This document shows positions 1 through 8,446 of a stretch of 64,000 bases of DNA, piece by piece (positions within the stretch are counted from its first letter, which is position 1; every line of letters begins with the position of its first letter). A program made the translations under genes and the position numbers. The notes under the pieces are model-generated. The model had not been told where the DNA came from and ran no database searches. It saw nothing but the letters and a program-made list of their open reading frames with translations. The DNA is taken from NCBI GenBank assembly GCA_964441755.1, contig CAYTVG010000003.1, positions 186,001-250,000 of the forward strand, given 5' to 3'. Source of the stretch: JAUMBM01 sp964441755 (lineage in GTDB: Bacteria > Bacteroidota > Bacteroidia > Chitinophagales > Saprospiraceae).

Positions 1-206
1 TGCATCGGACGCAATCGGACGACACTGCTGTGCGTGGCAGCATGCTGGTCTGTAAACCAGTCGATCTGCCTGTGCATGCGAACGCCCGCCGCAACATCCG
101 GCTGCAGGCTTGTAAGCTCCCGGTTGCTGACCAGATCGCCCAGAAAATTTCCGAGCATAAGTTGTTTATGAGGGCTCGACAAAGCAAGATGCGCTAAGAA
201 ATTCAT
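1..206 (-). CDS. acpH: ACP phosphodiesterase (AcpH/DUF479 family), N-terminal part
   Basis: The gene runs off the left edge of the window; about 68 N-terminal codons are visible, starting with ATG at 206. The peptide begins MNFLAHL, then has a GNFLGDLV block and a GVRMHRQIDWFTDQH block. This order is characteristic of the AcpH family, which removes the 4'-phosphopantetheine arm from acyl carrier protein in the cytoplasm. The His and Asp residues in these blocks fit the metal-binding HD-like fold of the family. It is transcribed divergently from ychF, whose -7 box lies only 11 bases from this start codon. The family call is from motif order only; the rest of the protein is not visible. Confidence 0.82.
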   Translation of the reverse strand, partial: MNFLAHLALSSPHKQLMLGNFLGDLVSNRELTSLQPDVAAGVRMHRQIDWFTDQHAATHSSVVRLRPM

Positions 207-216
207 GGATAAATGT

Positions 217-224
217 TACCTTTG
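217..224 (+). promoter_or_regulatory. Candidate -7 promoter element for ychF
   Basis: TACCTTTG matches the Bacteroidota -7 consensus TAnnTTTG and lies 80 bases before the ychF start. No TTG at the usual -33 spacing is present, so support is partial. Confidence 0.55.
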
Positions 225-304
225 CCGCCGTTTGAGCGCGGGCTGCTGTCAGTAGCCTATGCCTTTCCGACAATTTTGTTTCTTCATTTAATACACCCTC
301 TGCT

Positions 305-1402
305 ATGGGTCTACAGTGTGGTATCGTAGGTTTACCCAACGTTGGTAAGTCGACTTTGTTCAACGCCCTTACTTCTGCCAAAGCGCTGGCAGCCAATTAT
401 CCGTTTGCTACCAAGGAGCCCAACCTGGGTGTCATCACAGTGCCTGACCCCCGGCTCGATAAGCTCGAGGAGCTCGTCAATCCGCAGCGGGTAATCCCCA
501 CTTCTGTTGATATCGTAGACATTGCGGGCCTCATCAAAGGTGCCAGCAAGGGAGAAGGTCTTGGCAACCAGTTTCTTGCCAACATCCGGGAGGTTGATGC
601 CATCGTTCATGTGGTTCGTTGCTTTGAAGATGATAACGTTGTACACGTGGATGGAAGTGTGGATCCCGTACGCGATAAAGAAATTATTGACATAGAACTT
701 GGACTGAAAGATATTGAAACTGTCGAGAAAAGGCTCGATAAAATTCGCAGGGCTGCCAAAAGTGGCGACAAAGATGCCAAAAGGGCTGTAGAAATCGCTG
801 AACACATCAAAACACAGCTGGAGGCCGGTGTTCCGGCCCGGGCTGTAGCGCTGGATGAAGAAGGTAAAGCGCTGCTGGCCGACATGCTGCTGCTCACCGC
901 CAAGCCCGTGCTTTATGTATGCAACGTAGACATAGAGTCCATAGCCACCGGTAACGTACACACAGAGCGTTTTAAGGCAGCTGTAGCTCCCGAAAACGCT
1001 GAAGTCATCCTGATCAGTGCTGCCATCGAGGCCGATATCGCCGAGCTGGAAACCAAAGAGGAGCGCATGGAATTTATCACTGATATGGGGCTGGAAGAAC
1101 CGGGTGTCAATAAGGTCATCCGACATGCCTACCAGCTGCTGGATCTGATCACCTACTTCACCGCAGGCGAAAAAGAGGTACGGGCCTGGACCATCCATCG
1201 CGGCTGGAAAGCACCGCAGGCGGCCGGCGTCATCCACAGCGATTTCGAAAAGGGCTTTATCCGTGCTGAAGTAATCAGCTATGCAGATTTTGTCCACTAT
1301 GGCAACGAAAATAAAGTGAAAGAAGCCGGCAAGATGAATGTTGAAGGCAAGGAGTATGTCGTGCAGGACGGGGATGTCATGCACTTCCGCTTCAATGTCT
1401 AG
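305..1402 (+). CDS. ychF: Redox-regulated ATPase YchF (Obg-related P-loop protein)
   Basis: This is a 365-residue protein, the normal length for YchF. The G1/Walker A loop GLPNVGKST is at about residues 9-17, and DIAGLIKGASKGEGLGNQF gives the G3 region. A coiled-coil insertion (about 120-170) and a C-terminal TGS-like domain ending in DGDVMHFRFNV follow. YchF is a conserved cytoplasmic ATPase that binds ribosomes and is linked to translation and oxidative-stress response; the specificity for ATP rather than GTP is family knowledge, not shown here. The ATG at 305 places the P-loop at the expected distance from the N-terminus. It is a single-gene unit ending at the hairpin repeat that separates it from a convergent gene. 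Confidence 0.96.
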   Translation: MGLQCGIVGLPNVGKSTLFNALTSAKALAANYPFATKEPNLGVITVPDPRLDKLEELVNPQRVIPTSVDIVDIAGLIKGASKGEGLGNQFLANIREVDAIVHVVRCFEDDNVVHVDGSVDPVRDKEIIDIELGLKDIETVEKRLDKIRRAAKSGDKDAKRAVEIAEHIKTQLEAGVPARAVALDEEGKALLADMLLLTAKPVLYVCNVDIESIATGNVHTERFKAAVAPENAEVILISAAIEADIAELETKEERMEFITDMGLEEPGVNKVIRHAYQLLDLITYFTAGEKEVRAWTIHRGWKAPQAAGVIHSDFEKGFIRAEVISYADFVHYGNENKVKEAGKMNVEGKEYVVQDGDVMHFRFNV

Positions 1403-1403
1403 A

Positions 1404-1609
1404 TGCTTGTTTTTTGCCGGAGGCGAAAAACAAGCATAAGCTTTCGTTTTTTGCCAGAGGCAAAAAATAAATCAAATTGTTTTTCGCCTCCGGCAAAAAC
1501 AAGTATAAGCTTTCGTTTTTTGCCGGAGGCAAAAAATAAATCAAATTGTTTTTCGCCTCCGGCAAAAACAAGTATAAGCTTTCGTTTTTTGCCGGAGGCA
1601 AAAAATAAA
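1404..1609. repeat. 69-bp tandem repeat of alternating hairpins between convergent genes
   Basis: The sequence CTTTCG-TTTTTTGCC recurs at 1441, 1510 and 1579, a period of exactly 69 bases. Each unit holds two short hairpins: T-run/GCCGGAGGC/A-run and T-run/GCCTCCGGC/A-run. Six hairpin cores are visible at 1416, 1453 (one base changed), 1486, 1522, 1555 and 1591. Each is a GGC/GCC stem flanked by complementary T and A runs, so each can act as a terminator on either strand. The block fills the gap between ychF and the convergent gene that ends at 1621. Confidence 0.85.
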
Positions 1610-1620
1610 ACAACACCCCG

Positions 1621-2802
1621 CTAGGGCGTTATCGCCCAACTCTCCCTGGCTACAAGCGCCACAATCTCAATCCCCACAGCCAGCCCGTTAAACGTATCAC
1701 GGTTGCGCAGCGCCAGGTAAAACTGGCGCTGCCCGTCACCTTTGATACGTACCTTCGCCGAACTCACATTCTCACGGCTGCCTTCCTGCAAAAATGCAAA
1801 TTCTTCCTCGCCGCTTGTAAATGACTTACGCCCTTGCTCCTGCAAAAGATACACGTCACAATAGTCCGAACCAGGTGGCTGCGTGATGAGCTGAAAACTA
1901 AAGTTAAGGGCCGTAGCGGCTACATTTCCACTCACAACTGCCTTGGCCACATCCCGCACAAGGCTGATAGTGCGCAGGTTCTGCGAAATTGACTCCCTGT
2001 CGCGCGAAGCCGAGACGGTATAGTACCACTCGACTGTATTCTCAGGCAGGGAAACCGGCAATACAATGCGGTCACTGCCTCCCCGGATGTAGGCATTTGA
2101 CAGGCTGTTGAGCCAGTGTAAACCCGGACTCTCAACACTTACTGCTTCATATTGTACCCGCCTGAATACCCGCGTATCGTGCGAATACGTTGTTGCATCG
2201 GCCGGAATACGAGATAGTTGTAATCTGATCTTCCTGTCTTGGTTGTAAGTAGTTGATAACACCAACCGATAGATTCCTGATTGCGGAATGTGAATGCGCT
2301 GGTCTTTGACAGTCGTGAGCCCGTCGGCAGCATACAATACACTCCCCTGCGGATAGCTTATCAACTGTACCGACTGGCTGCCCCCGCTGCTCAGCGGACT
2401 GATATTGACGACCAATTGATCATTGGCTGCCAGGGAGTAATACAGATCAGGTCCACTGCTCTGCCGTTGCAATACCTTGGGAATCGTGACCGTCAGATCA
2501 GCTACCGCGACAGGATTCAGCGCCTGTGACCGAAACTGGAAAGCCACCAGCCGCTGTTCTTCAGCGCTTACAACCACCCGCTCCCGCTTCTCCTCCTGTG
2601 TAGCTGCATGCCTTGCCACAACGATGTGTTCTCCCTCACGCAGACTGAGGCGAAGCGATTCGTCAGCAGCAAGACTCCCCTCCTCCTGACCATCTACCCA
2701 TAGCCTGCATGCCGAGTCCGAAACAATCACCAGATTGCCCTTTCGCTGTGCCTGAAGTCCGCCAACAGCAAAGAAAAAACAAAGAAGCAGCAGTAAGCGC
2801 AT
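1621..2802 (-). CDS. Exported protein with N-terminal PEGA-like domain, function unknown
   Basis: The protein is 393 residues from the ATG at 2802. This start is preferred over one 23 codons upstream because it begins directly with a signal peptide, MRLLLLLCFFFAVGGLQAQ, with likely cleavage after AQ. The first about 70 mature residues (GNLVIVSDSACRLWVDG, then a GEHIVVARH turn) resemble a PEGA surface domain. The remainder looks beta-rich, with no catalytic motif that I recognise. A periplasmic or surface structural role is possible but is inference. There is no T9SS sorting domain at the C-terminus. The gene stands alone, convergent with ychF across the hairpin repeat. Confidence 0.7.
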   Translation of the reverse strand: MRLLLLLCFFFAVGGLQAQRKGNLVIVSDSACRLWVDGQEEGSLAADESLRLSLREGEHIVVARHAATQEEKRERVVVSAEEQRLVAFQFRSQALNPVAVADLTVTIPKVLQRQSSGPDLYYSLAANDQLVVNISPLSSGGSQSVQLISYPQGSVLYAADGLTTVKDQRIHIPQSGIYRLVLSTTYNQDRKIRLQLSRIPADATTYSHDTRVFRRVQYEAVSVESPGLHWLNSLSNAYIRGGSDRIVLPVSLPENTVEWYYTVSASRDRESISQNLRTISLVRDVAKAVVSGNVAATALNFSFQLITQPPGSDYCDVYLLQEQGRKSFTSGEEEFAFLQEGSRENVSSAKVRIKGDGQRQFYLALRNRDTFNGLAVGIEIVALVARESWAITP

Positions 2803-2978
2803 ATATGTATTTTGAGTGTTAACAAGCAAAGTATTCCACGGGTTGGTGCCCCCCGAAGTACAGTCGGTCACAGCCCGTCTAATAATTATCTTTCAGCCTG
2901 CTTTCCCTTTTCACAGCAGTCTCGCACCAACCCTACTCCCTCAATACTTTGTCTATACCAGGGCCCCGTACAAAAACC

Positions 2979-4280
2979 TTAGCGCGCATCAACCATAGCA
3001 GGAAACAAAAAACACAACAACAACACCAACAACTGCAGCACCACGAAGGGTATAGCTCCTTTATACAAATGTGCCGTCGTTACCTCCGGTGGCGTCACTC
3101 CTTTTAAGTAAAAAAGGCTGAAGCCGAAAGGAGGCGTTAAAAAGGAAGTCTGTAAGTTGATGGCCAGCAAAATGGCCACCCATGTCAGATCCAGCCCGTA
3201 AGCTATGAATACAGGGCTAACAATCGGCACTATGATGAAAATAATCTCAATAAAATCAATGAAAAACCCTGCCACAAAAACCAGTAGCAACACTACAAAC
3301 AAAAAGGCATTAGCTGACAAATTAAGCTGATCAACCAAGCCTGTCAGCCAACTGTCCCCCTCCAACTCGCGAAAGACAAACGCAAAGGTTGTTGCCCCAA
3401 TGAGAATCATAAACACCATGGCCGTAATCTGCGTAGTCTGCTCCATCACTTCCCGAACTGTCTTCAGGCTCATCTTTCCTTCCAGCAAAGTCAGCAGGCT
3501 GGCGCCCATCGCACCCAGGGCTGCCGCCTCCGTGGGCGAAGCGAGGCCGGCAAGAATTGCCCCCAGGACGGATAAAATGAGCAGCAGCGGCATAAGCAGC
3601 GCCTTGCTGAGTTGTATGTAAAAAGCCACCCCTTGCAGCCGGTCAGCGGCTGCCGTCGGCTCAACCGACGGGGCCTGCTCCGGATGCCGCCAGGCTGTCC
3701 AAAATACATATATAATATAGGCACTCACCAGCAATAGCCCCGGTTTGACGGCCGCAGCAAAAAGGGCACCCACACTCACGTTCAGCACACTACCCAGCAA
3801 TACAAGCACCACCGAAGGTGGAATTATCTGCCCAAGCGTCGCTGAAGCTGCAATCACGCCGCTACTCAGGGCCGGTGAGTATCCTTGCTTCAACATAGTA
3901 GGCATGCTGATCAAGCCCATCGTAATCACAGTTGCACCAACAATACCCGTAGATGCTGCCAGCAAAGTTCCTACCAAAATCACAGCAATAGCCAACCCTC
4001 CCGGCAAACGCCCCAGCAAGGAGGCCATGGTATGCAAGAGGCGCTCAGCCAGACCCGATTTTTCCAGCATAATACCCATAAATACAAACAGCGGTACCGC
4101 TATCAGCACGTAATTGGTGCCAATGCCCATGAGGCGGGTTGGCAGCACCAGCATATCTGCCGGCTCCAGAAAGCAGAAAGCGTAGATAGCCGACATCCCC
4201 CCCAACGTAAATGCTACCGGATAGCCATACAGTATGAGCAAAAAGATGCTTACAAACAGCAGAATCGCCAGTGTTTCCAT
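2979..4280 (-). CDS. dctM: TRAP transporter large permease (DctM/SiaM type)
   Basis: The protein has 433 residues from the ATG at 4280, giving the typical start METLAILLFVSIFLLILYG; an upstream in-frame start would add 20 polar residues and overlap the preceding gene. It has about 12 hydrophobic segments and signature stretches such as GATVITMGLISMPTML and IPPSVVLVLLGS. DctM is the ion-coupled channel subunit of tripartite ATP-independent periplasmic transporters, which import carboxylates such as C4-dicarboxylates or sialic acid using a sodium gradient. The start lies 4 bases after the stop of dctQ, so the two are co-transcribed. Substrate cannot be predicted. No DctP-type binding protein is encoded next to it. 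Confidence 0.93.
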   Translation of the reverse strand: METLAILLFVSIFLLILYGYPVAFTLGGMSAIYAFCFLEPADMLVLPTRLMGIGTNYVLIAVPLFVFMGIMLEKSGLAERLLHTMASLLGRLPGGLAIAVILVGTLLAASTGIVGATVITMGLISMPTMLKQGYSPALSSGVIAASATLGQIIPPSVVLVLLGSVLNVSVGALFAAAVKPGLLLVSAYIIYVFWTAWRHPEQAPSVEPTAAADRLQGVAFYIQLSKALLMPLLLILSVLGAILAGLASPTEAAALGAMGASLLTLLEGKMSLKTVREVMEQTTQITAMVFMILIGATTFAFVFRELEGDSWLTGLVDQLNLSANAFLFVVLLLVFVAGFFIDFIEIIFIIVPIVSPVFIAYGLDLTWVAILLAINLQTSFLTPPFGFSLFYLKGVTPPEVTTAHLYKGAIPFVVLQLLVLLLCFLFPAMVDAR

Positions 4281-4284
4281 AGCA

Positions 4285-4803
4285 TTATTCCTCCCCTTCC
4301 TTTGTGTTGTAGCGCTGCCACTGCCGCAGCGAATCGGCAATAGCCTGCAGGAATAGCAATGTCAGCCCCAATGGAATTGCGCCTTTAATCAGATAACGAG
4401 CCGGCAACCCCCCGGGATCAGGTGAACGCTCCCTGAGTGTCCAGGCATCCACGGCAAACAAGGTCGATGTGTATATCAGCAAACCAAGCCACGGCAGCAA
4501 TAAAATCAGGTTGCCCAACAAATTGACCAACGCCTGATCGCGCGGGCTAAATCGATGATACCAAACGTCTACCCGTACATGCTTGTCGTGCCGAAAAGTA
4601 TAGGCAGCCGACAATACAAACAACAGCGTAAAAATGTGCCACTCGAGTTCCATCACCCAGGCAGCAGAAAGATTGAACCCGTACCGGAAAAAGACATCAG
4701 TCACCACAACCAGTACCAACAACAACGAAAACCAGGATACTGCCCTCCCTACCCGCTCACTGAGCTGATCAATCAGGCTCACTAACCGAAGCATTTTACG
4801 CAT
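4285..4803 (-). CDS. dctQ: TRAP transporter small permease (DctQ type)
   Basis: This 172-residue membrane protein has four hydrophobic segments. The conserved small-subunit pattern FFRYGFNLSAAWVMELEWHI is followed by AAYTFRHDKHVRVDVWYHRF. DctQ forms the integral membrane unit together with DctM. It is the first gene of the dctQ-dctM pair; upstream is the divergent promoter of the BadF-type kinase gene. The length and motif spacing are normal for the family. It is larger than the shortest DctQ proteins, which is common where the substrate-binding protein is encoded elsewhere. Confidence 0.92.
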   Translation of the reverse strand: MRKMLRLVSLIDQLSERVGRAVSWFSLLLVLVVVTDVFFRYGFNLSAAWVMELEWHIFTLLFVLSAAYTFRHDKHVRVDVWYHRFSPRDQALVNLLGNLILLLPWLGLLIYTSTLFAVDAWTLRERSPDPGGLPARYLIKGAIPLGLTLLFLQAIADSLRQWQRYNTKEGEE

Positions 4804-5001
4804 AATAACAAAAGAAAATTTTATATTGCCGGAAATTTCTCATGCGAACAGACAAATATCCGCACAATGTAAGGAATTATTCTGATAGCAGCCGTCTCAT
4901 CTAAATAGCAGCCATCCCTTGCCTCCATGACAAACTCCCTACTGCCCCACTTTTTTATACACTTTTTTTCTAAGCCTTTTTACTTAGTGTACAAAACACA
5001 C

Positions 5002-5009
5002 TACCTTTG
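5002..5009 (+). promoter_or_regulatory. Candidate -7 promoter element for the kinase-pfkA unit
   Basis: TACCTTTG (TAnnTTTG consensus) lies 33 bases before the kinase start. A T-rich segment occupies the -33 region, but no clean TTG is present. Confidence 0.6.
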
Positions 5010-5041
5010 CCTCAATTTTTTACAAAGACAGAATAGACATT

Positions 5042-5896
5042 ATGATAGTAGTTGCTGACAGCGGATCGACAAAAGCAGATTGGGCATTTATAGATCAGGA
5101 GGATACAAAAATTCTGCACACCATGGGCTTCAACCCGGTATTCCATGATGCTGAGCTGATAGCCCACGAGTTGTCACAGGCCGTAACAGGTAATGTAGAC
5201 CCGTTGGCTGTCACAGAAGTGTACTATTATGGTTCCGGCTGTTGGGATGACCGTCGCAAGGGTGTCATCCGTACAGCCCTGTTGCGAGTATTCAGCAATG
5301 CTGTGATCGCTGTCCATCATGATCTCCTGGGAGCAGCACGCGCCGCCTGCCACAACGAACCCGGTATTGCCTGCATCATGGGTACCGGTTCCAACTCTTG
5401 TCTGTACGATGGCGTTGATGTTATCGATAATGTTACAAATCTCGGGTATCTGGTAGGTGATGAAGGCAGCGGCACCCATTTGGGAAAAAAAATCATCCGC
5501 ACCTATTTTTATCGTGAAATGCCGGCAGAATTAGTGCCTGAATTTGAGTCTTTTGTCGGTGGTGGTAAAGATTTTATCCTCGATCACATCTACGGCAAGC
5601 AAACGCCGAATGTTTACATGGCTTCCTTTACACCCTTCTTGTCTCGCCACCAGACACACCCTTTTGTTCAGCGGATTCTGTACCGAAGCTTTGCCGAATT
5701 TATTGACCGTCATGTGCGCAAATACGATGGACACATGCGGGTTCCAATACATTTCATAGGTTCTATTGCCGATGTATTTCGGACGACCATCGAGGTCATC
5801 CTTGCCGAGCGCTCTATGAAAACGGGTCGTTTCGTTCGAAAGCCTATTGACGAACTGGTAGCCTTTCACCGAAGCCAACAGCCCACGATGGCCTGA
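5042..5896 (+). CDS. BadF/BadG/BcrA/BcrD-type ATPase, probable N-acetylglucosamine kinase
   Basis: The protein is 284 residues with an actin-like ATPase fold. The phosphate-1 loop is ADSGSTKADWAFI at residues 5-17, followed by GIACIMGTGSNSCLYDG (phosphate-2 region) and LGYLVGDEGSGTHLGKK. In Bacteroidota, proteins of this form are usually annotated as N-acetylglucosamine kinases that phosphorylate GlcNAc in the cytoplasm. That substrate is family knowledge plus inference. pfkA starts 37 bases downstream with no terminator between, which suggests a sugar-catabolism operon. Confidence 0.82.
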   Translation: MIVVADSGSTKADWAFIDQEDTKILHTMGFNPVFHDAELIAHELSQAVTGNVDPLAVTEVYYYGSGCWDDRRKGVIRTALLRVFSNAVIAVHHDLLGAARAACHNEPGIACIMGTGSNSCLYDGVDVIDNVTNLGYLVGDEGSGTHLGKKIIRTYFYREMPAELVPEFESFVGGGKDFILDHIYGKQTPNVYMASFTPFLSRHQTHPFVQRILYRSFAEFIDRHVRKYDGHMRVPIHFIGSIADVFRTTIEVILAERSMKTGRFVRKPIDELVAFHRSQQPTMA

Positions 5897-5933
5897 AACA
5901 GGCATTATCCCAATAAATGAAATTTAGAAAGCA

Positions 5934-6920
5934 ATGACGGGTACAGAGATCAAGCGAATTGCTGTGTTCACCTCAGGTGGTGATGCACCCGGTATGAATG
6001 CTGCCATCCGGGCAGTTGTGCGTACTGCTTCTCATTATGATTTGCACGTATACGGTATACAGCGTGGATACGAGGGCATGATAGAAGGGGAACTCCGCCG
6101 ACTGGAAGTTCGCGATGTAGGCAACATTATTCACCGGGGCGGGACGATGCTAAAGACGGCTCGTAGCATGCGTTTTATGACACCGGAGGGCCGGCGTAGT
6201 GCTTACGAGGCACTGAAGGCTTTTGATATTGATGCCTGTATTGCTATCGGAGGGAATGGTACTTTTACAGGAGCGAGCATCTTTTCTGAGGAATACGATA
6301 TACCCATCGTTGGTATACCGGGTACCATAGACAATGACCTCTATGGTACTGATCTCACTATTGGCTTTGATACAGCCATCAATACAGCCATTGAGGCTGT
6401 TGACAGAATTCGCGATACGGCCGACTCCCACAATCGCCTGTTTTTTGTCGAAGTCATGGGACGCAATTCCGGATTCATCGCCCTCAGCACCGCTATTGGT
6501 GGTGGTGCAGGCAGCGTTTTGATTCCGGAGGTGCCAACTACCATAGATGACCTGTTGGAGACGCTGCGGCTGGGCGCCAAACGCAAAAAGCTATTCAGTG
6601 TGGTGATTGTGGCTGAGGGCAATAAAATAGGCTCCGCCACGGAGATTGCCGAAAAAGTCAAAGCTACATTTGATTTTTATGATACTAAAGTAGCTGTCAT
6701 TGGCCACCTGCAGCGCGGCGGCTCACCAACAGCAATGGACAGGCTACTGGCCAGCAGGCTGGGGTTTAAGGCGGTCGAAGCACTCATCAACGAAAAGCGC
6801 AATGTTATGGTCGGTATCTCCAACAATGAAATTAGCTACACACCCTTTCAGGACGCTATCTCTAAGCACAAGCAGCCCAATAATGATCTGATTCGCATGG
6901 CCGAGATTCTCGCGATATAG
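5934..6920 (+). CDS. pfkA: ATP-dependent 6-phosphofructokinase
   Basis: At 328 residues this is the usual bacterial PfkA length. GGDAPGMN at about 15-22, the ATP-binding IGGNGTFTGA, and the catalytic block GIPGTIDNDL are present. The GNGT motif (Gly-Thr rather than Gly-Asp-Gly) is compatible with ATP use in this family. It converts fructose 6-phosphate to fructose 1,6-bisphosphate in glycolysis. It is probably co-transcribed with the upstream sugar kinase. A large two-hairpin element follows and probably ends the transcript. Confidence 0.96.
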   Translation: MTGTEIKRIAVFTSGGDAPGMNAAIRAVVRTASHYDLHVYGIQRGYEGMIEGELRRLEVRDVGNIIHRGGTMLKTARSMRFMTPEGRRSAYEALKAFDIDACIAIGGNGTFTGASIFSEEYDIPIVGIPGTIDNDLYGTDLTIGFDTAINTAIEAVDRIRDTADSHNRLFFVEVMGRNSGFIALSTAIGGGAGSVLIPEVPTTIDDLLETLRLGAKRKKLFSVVIVAEGNKIGSATEIAEKVKATFDFYDTKVAVIGHLQRGGSPTAMDRLLASRLGFKAVEALINEKRNVMVGISNNEISYTPFQDAISKHKQPNNDLIRMAEILAI

Positions 6921-6994
6921 GCAGTCTGACGCCAGCGCCAGGGCAGTTTATAAACGAATACAGGAAAAGGTTGTTATTAATAAGGAGGTTACCT

Positions 6995-7092
6995 CAAAAC
7001 GCTCTTTGGCGGCTATCGCCGCCAAAGAGCGTTTTGAATGAATACCTGTTTAGCTGATTTTTAAGAAAAATCAACACGACCCGGGTATTCAT
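6995..7092. terminator. Two-hairpin intergenic element (copy A), downstream of pfkA
   Basis: The first hairpin has perfect 19-bp arms (6995-7013 and 7018-7036) with a TATC loop and a GGCGGC/GCCGCC top. Immediately after it, 7038-7046 pairs with 7084-7092 (ATGAATACC/GGTATTCAT). Nested inside is TGATTTTT (7055-7062) paired with AAAAATCA (7066-7073). The first hairpin is nearly the same sequence as that at 57572. A terminator role for pfkA is the simplest reading. Confidence 0.8.
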
Positions 7093-7162
7093 GTAAAGGT
7101 TGTATTGCTTCCTTCAACGGTAAAATACCATGGGTGTATTTTTCATACCAACTTGACAACCT

Positions 7163-7648
7163 ATGCAAGAATTTCAATTGAGTGTACACTGGCGTATCTA
7201 TGAGCACTTAAACCAGCTGCCTGAGGCAGAAGCCATCCTGTTAGATGAAGCGACCGCAGCTTTGCGTAAATCCTATTCCCCTTATTCCAATTTCAGGGTT
7301 GCTGCTGCTGTCAGGCTTGCTAATGGCGAGATTTTGTCGGGAGCCAACTTCGAAAATGCCGCCTATCCTATGTGCCTCTGTGCAGAGCGCTCCGTGCTGG
7401 CCGCGGCAGCCTCTGTGTATCCCGGTGTTGCTGTCAAATCTATGGCCATTACAGTCGAAAATCCCCATAAGCCTGTACGCCAGCCGGCAGCACCCTGCGG
7501 CGCATGCCGACAGGTAATGGCGGAGACCGAACACCGACAGGCAGAACCCATACAGGTCATCTTGCGTGGACAGGAAGGCAGCACCTTTGTGTTTGCTGCT
7601 GCCCGGGACTTTTTGCCACTGTATTTTGACAGTGACTACCTGCGTTGA
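7163..7648 (+). CDS. cdd: Cytidine deaminase
   Basis: This 161-residue protein is of the homotetrameric zinc-dependent type. The zinc ligand and catalytic acid are in CAER (C73, E75), and the second zinc motif PCGACRQ supplies C112 and C115. SPYSNFRVAAAV is the substrate-binding block. It deaminates cytidine and deoxycytidine to uridine and deoxyuridine in pyrimidine salvage. It has about 25 more N-terminal residues than the shortest family members. Its 3' end overlaps the convergent kdsB gene by 13 bases (7636-7648), so no terminator separates them. Confidence 0.95.
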   Translation: MQEFQLSVHWRIYEHLNQLPEAEAILLDEATAALRKSYSPYSNFRVAAAVRLANGEILSGANFENAAYPMCLCAERSVLAAAASVYPGVAVKSMAITVENPHKPVRQPAAPCGACRQVMAETEHRQAEPIQVILRGQEGSTFVFAAARDFLPLYFDSDYLR

Positions 7649-8397
7649 GCCTGCAACCAGGCTTCTGCTCGTGCAAGATCATCGGGGGTGTCGATACCCG
7701 TCGACTGACTGTGCGTTTCGGCTACCCGGATACTAAGTCCTGCCTCCAGCCAGCGTAGCTGCTCCAGCGACTCAAGTTGCTCGTATCGCCCGGGAGCCAG
7801 CCCGCTGATGCGCGCCAGAGCATCAGCACGATAAGCATATATGCCAATATGCTGAAAATGAGCTCCTTTCTCCAACCAATGAATCCTTTCAACCCCCCGA
7901 ATGAAGGGCGCCGGGTGGCGGGTAAAATACAAAGCCCGCCCGTCTCTGGCAAATAGTGCCTTGACAATATTGGGATCCTCCAGCGCAGCTGCATCCTGCA
8001 GCCTGCGCACCAGTGTGGCTATGTCTGTGTCTGCATTTTCAAATAACCCGCAGAGCAACTCAATCTGATCGGGATCAATGAAGGGCTCGTCCCCCTGAAT
8101 GTTGACCACCAGCGCAAAATTTTCATCCGCCAGTTGATGCAATACTTCTGCACAGCGGTCCGTTCCACTTGGGTGTGCCGGAGAGGTCATCAACGCTTCG
8201 GCACCAAAACTGCGTACATGTTCCGCAATACGCTCATCATCAGTGGCAATAACTATCTTGTCCAGCGACGGAGCAAGGCTGGCCTGTTGCCACACCCGCT
8301 GTATCATGGAGATTCCCCCAATCAGGGCCAGTGGTTTGCCGGGAAAACGAGTGGAAGCGTAACGGGCCGGAATGATACCAATTGTTTTCATGCTCAT
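7636..8397 (-). CDS. kdsB: 3-deoxy-manno-octulosonate cytidylyltransferase (CMP-Kdo synthetase)
   Basis: The protein is about 253 residues. It starts with MSMKTIGIIPARYASTRFPG; the first in-frame ATG is at 8397, and a second at 8391 fits equally well. The N-terminal PARYASTRFPGKPL is the nucleotide-binding signature, and NIQGDEPF carries the metal-binding Asp. KdsB activates Kdo with CTP for attachment to lipid A, so this organism makes a Kdo-containing lipopolysaccharide core. It is divergent from the LysM gene, whose promoter overlaps this gene's 5' end, and convergent with cdd. Confidence 0.95.
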   Translation of the reverse strand: MSMKTIGIIPARYASTRFPGKPLALIGGISMIQRVWQQASLAPSLDKIVIATDDERIAEHVRSFGAEALMTSPAHPSGTDRCAEVLHQLADENFALVVNIQGDEPFIDPDQIELLCGLFENADTDIATLVRRLQDAAALEDPNIVKALFARDGRALYFTRHPAPFIRGVERIHWLEKGAHFQHIGIYAYRADALARISGLAPGRYEQLESLEQLRWLEAGLSIRVAETHSQSTGIDTPDDLARAEAWLQAQRR

Positions 8398-8412
8398 CAA
8401 TGCTTATCTTTG
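8382..8412 (+). promoter_or_regulatory. Promoter of the LysM-protein gene (TTG-N20-TATCTTTG)
   Basis: TTG at 8382-8384, a 20-base spacer, and TATCTTTG at 8405-8412 match both Bacteroidota promoter elements. The -33 element lies inside the first codons of kdsB, so the divergent genes share this DNA. It also rules out an upstream in-frame start at 8372 and supports the start at 8447. Confidence 0.75.
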
Positions 8413-8446
8413 TGGCGAAAGCTACAGGCTTGCAAATAAATTTCCT

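Noticed and set aside
332..1384. 350-codon frame on the minus strand within ychF
   Set aside because: It is the shadow of the well-supported ychF gene and has no recognisable domain.
1403..1610. CRISPR array
   Set aside because: The repeat units are adjacent with near-identical content and no variable spacers, and no cas gene is nearby.
1392..1624. Repetitive peptides read from both strands of the 69-bp repeat
   Set aside because: The frames stay open only because the repeat unit is a multiple of three without stops; no start signals, and the DNA is explained by hairpins.
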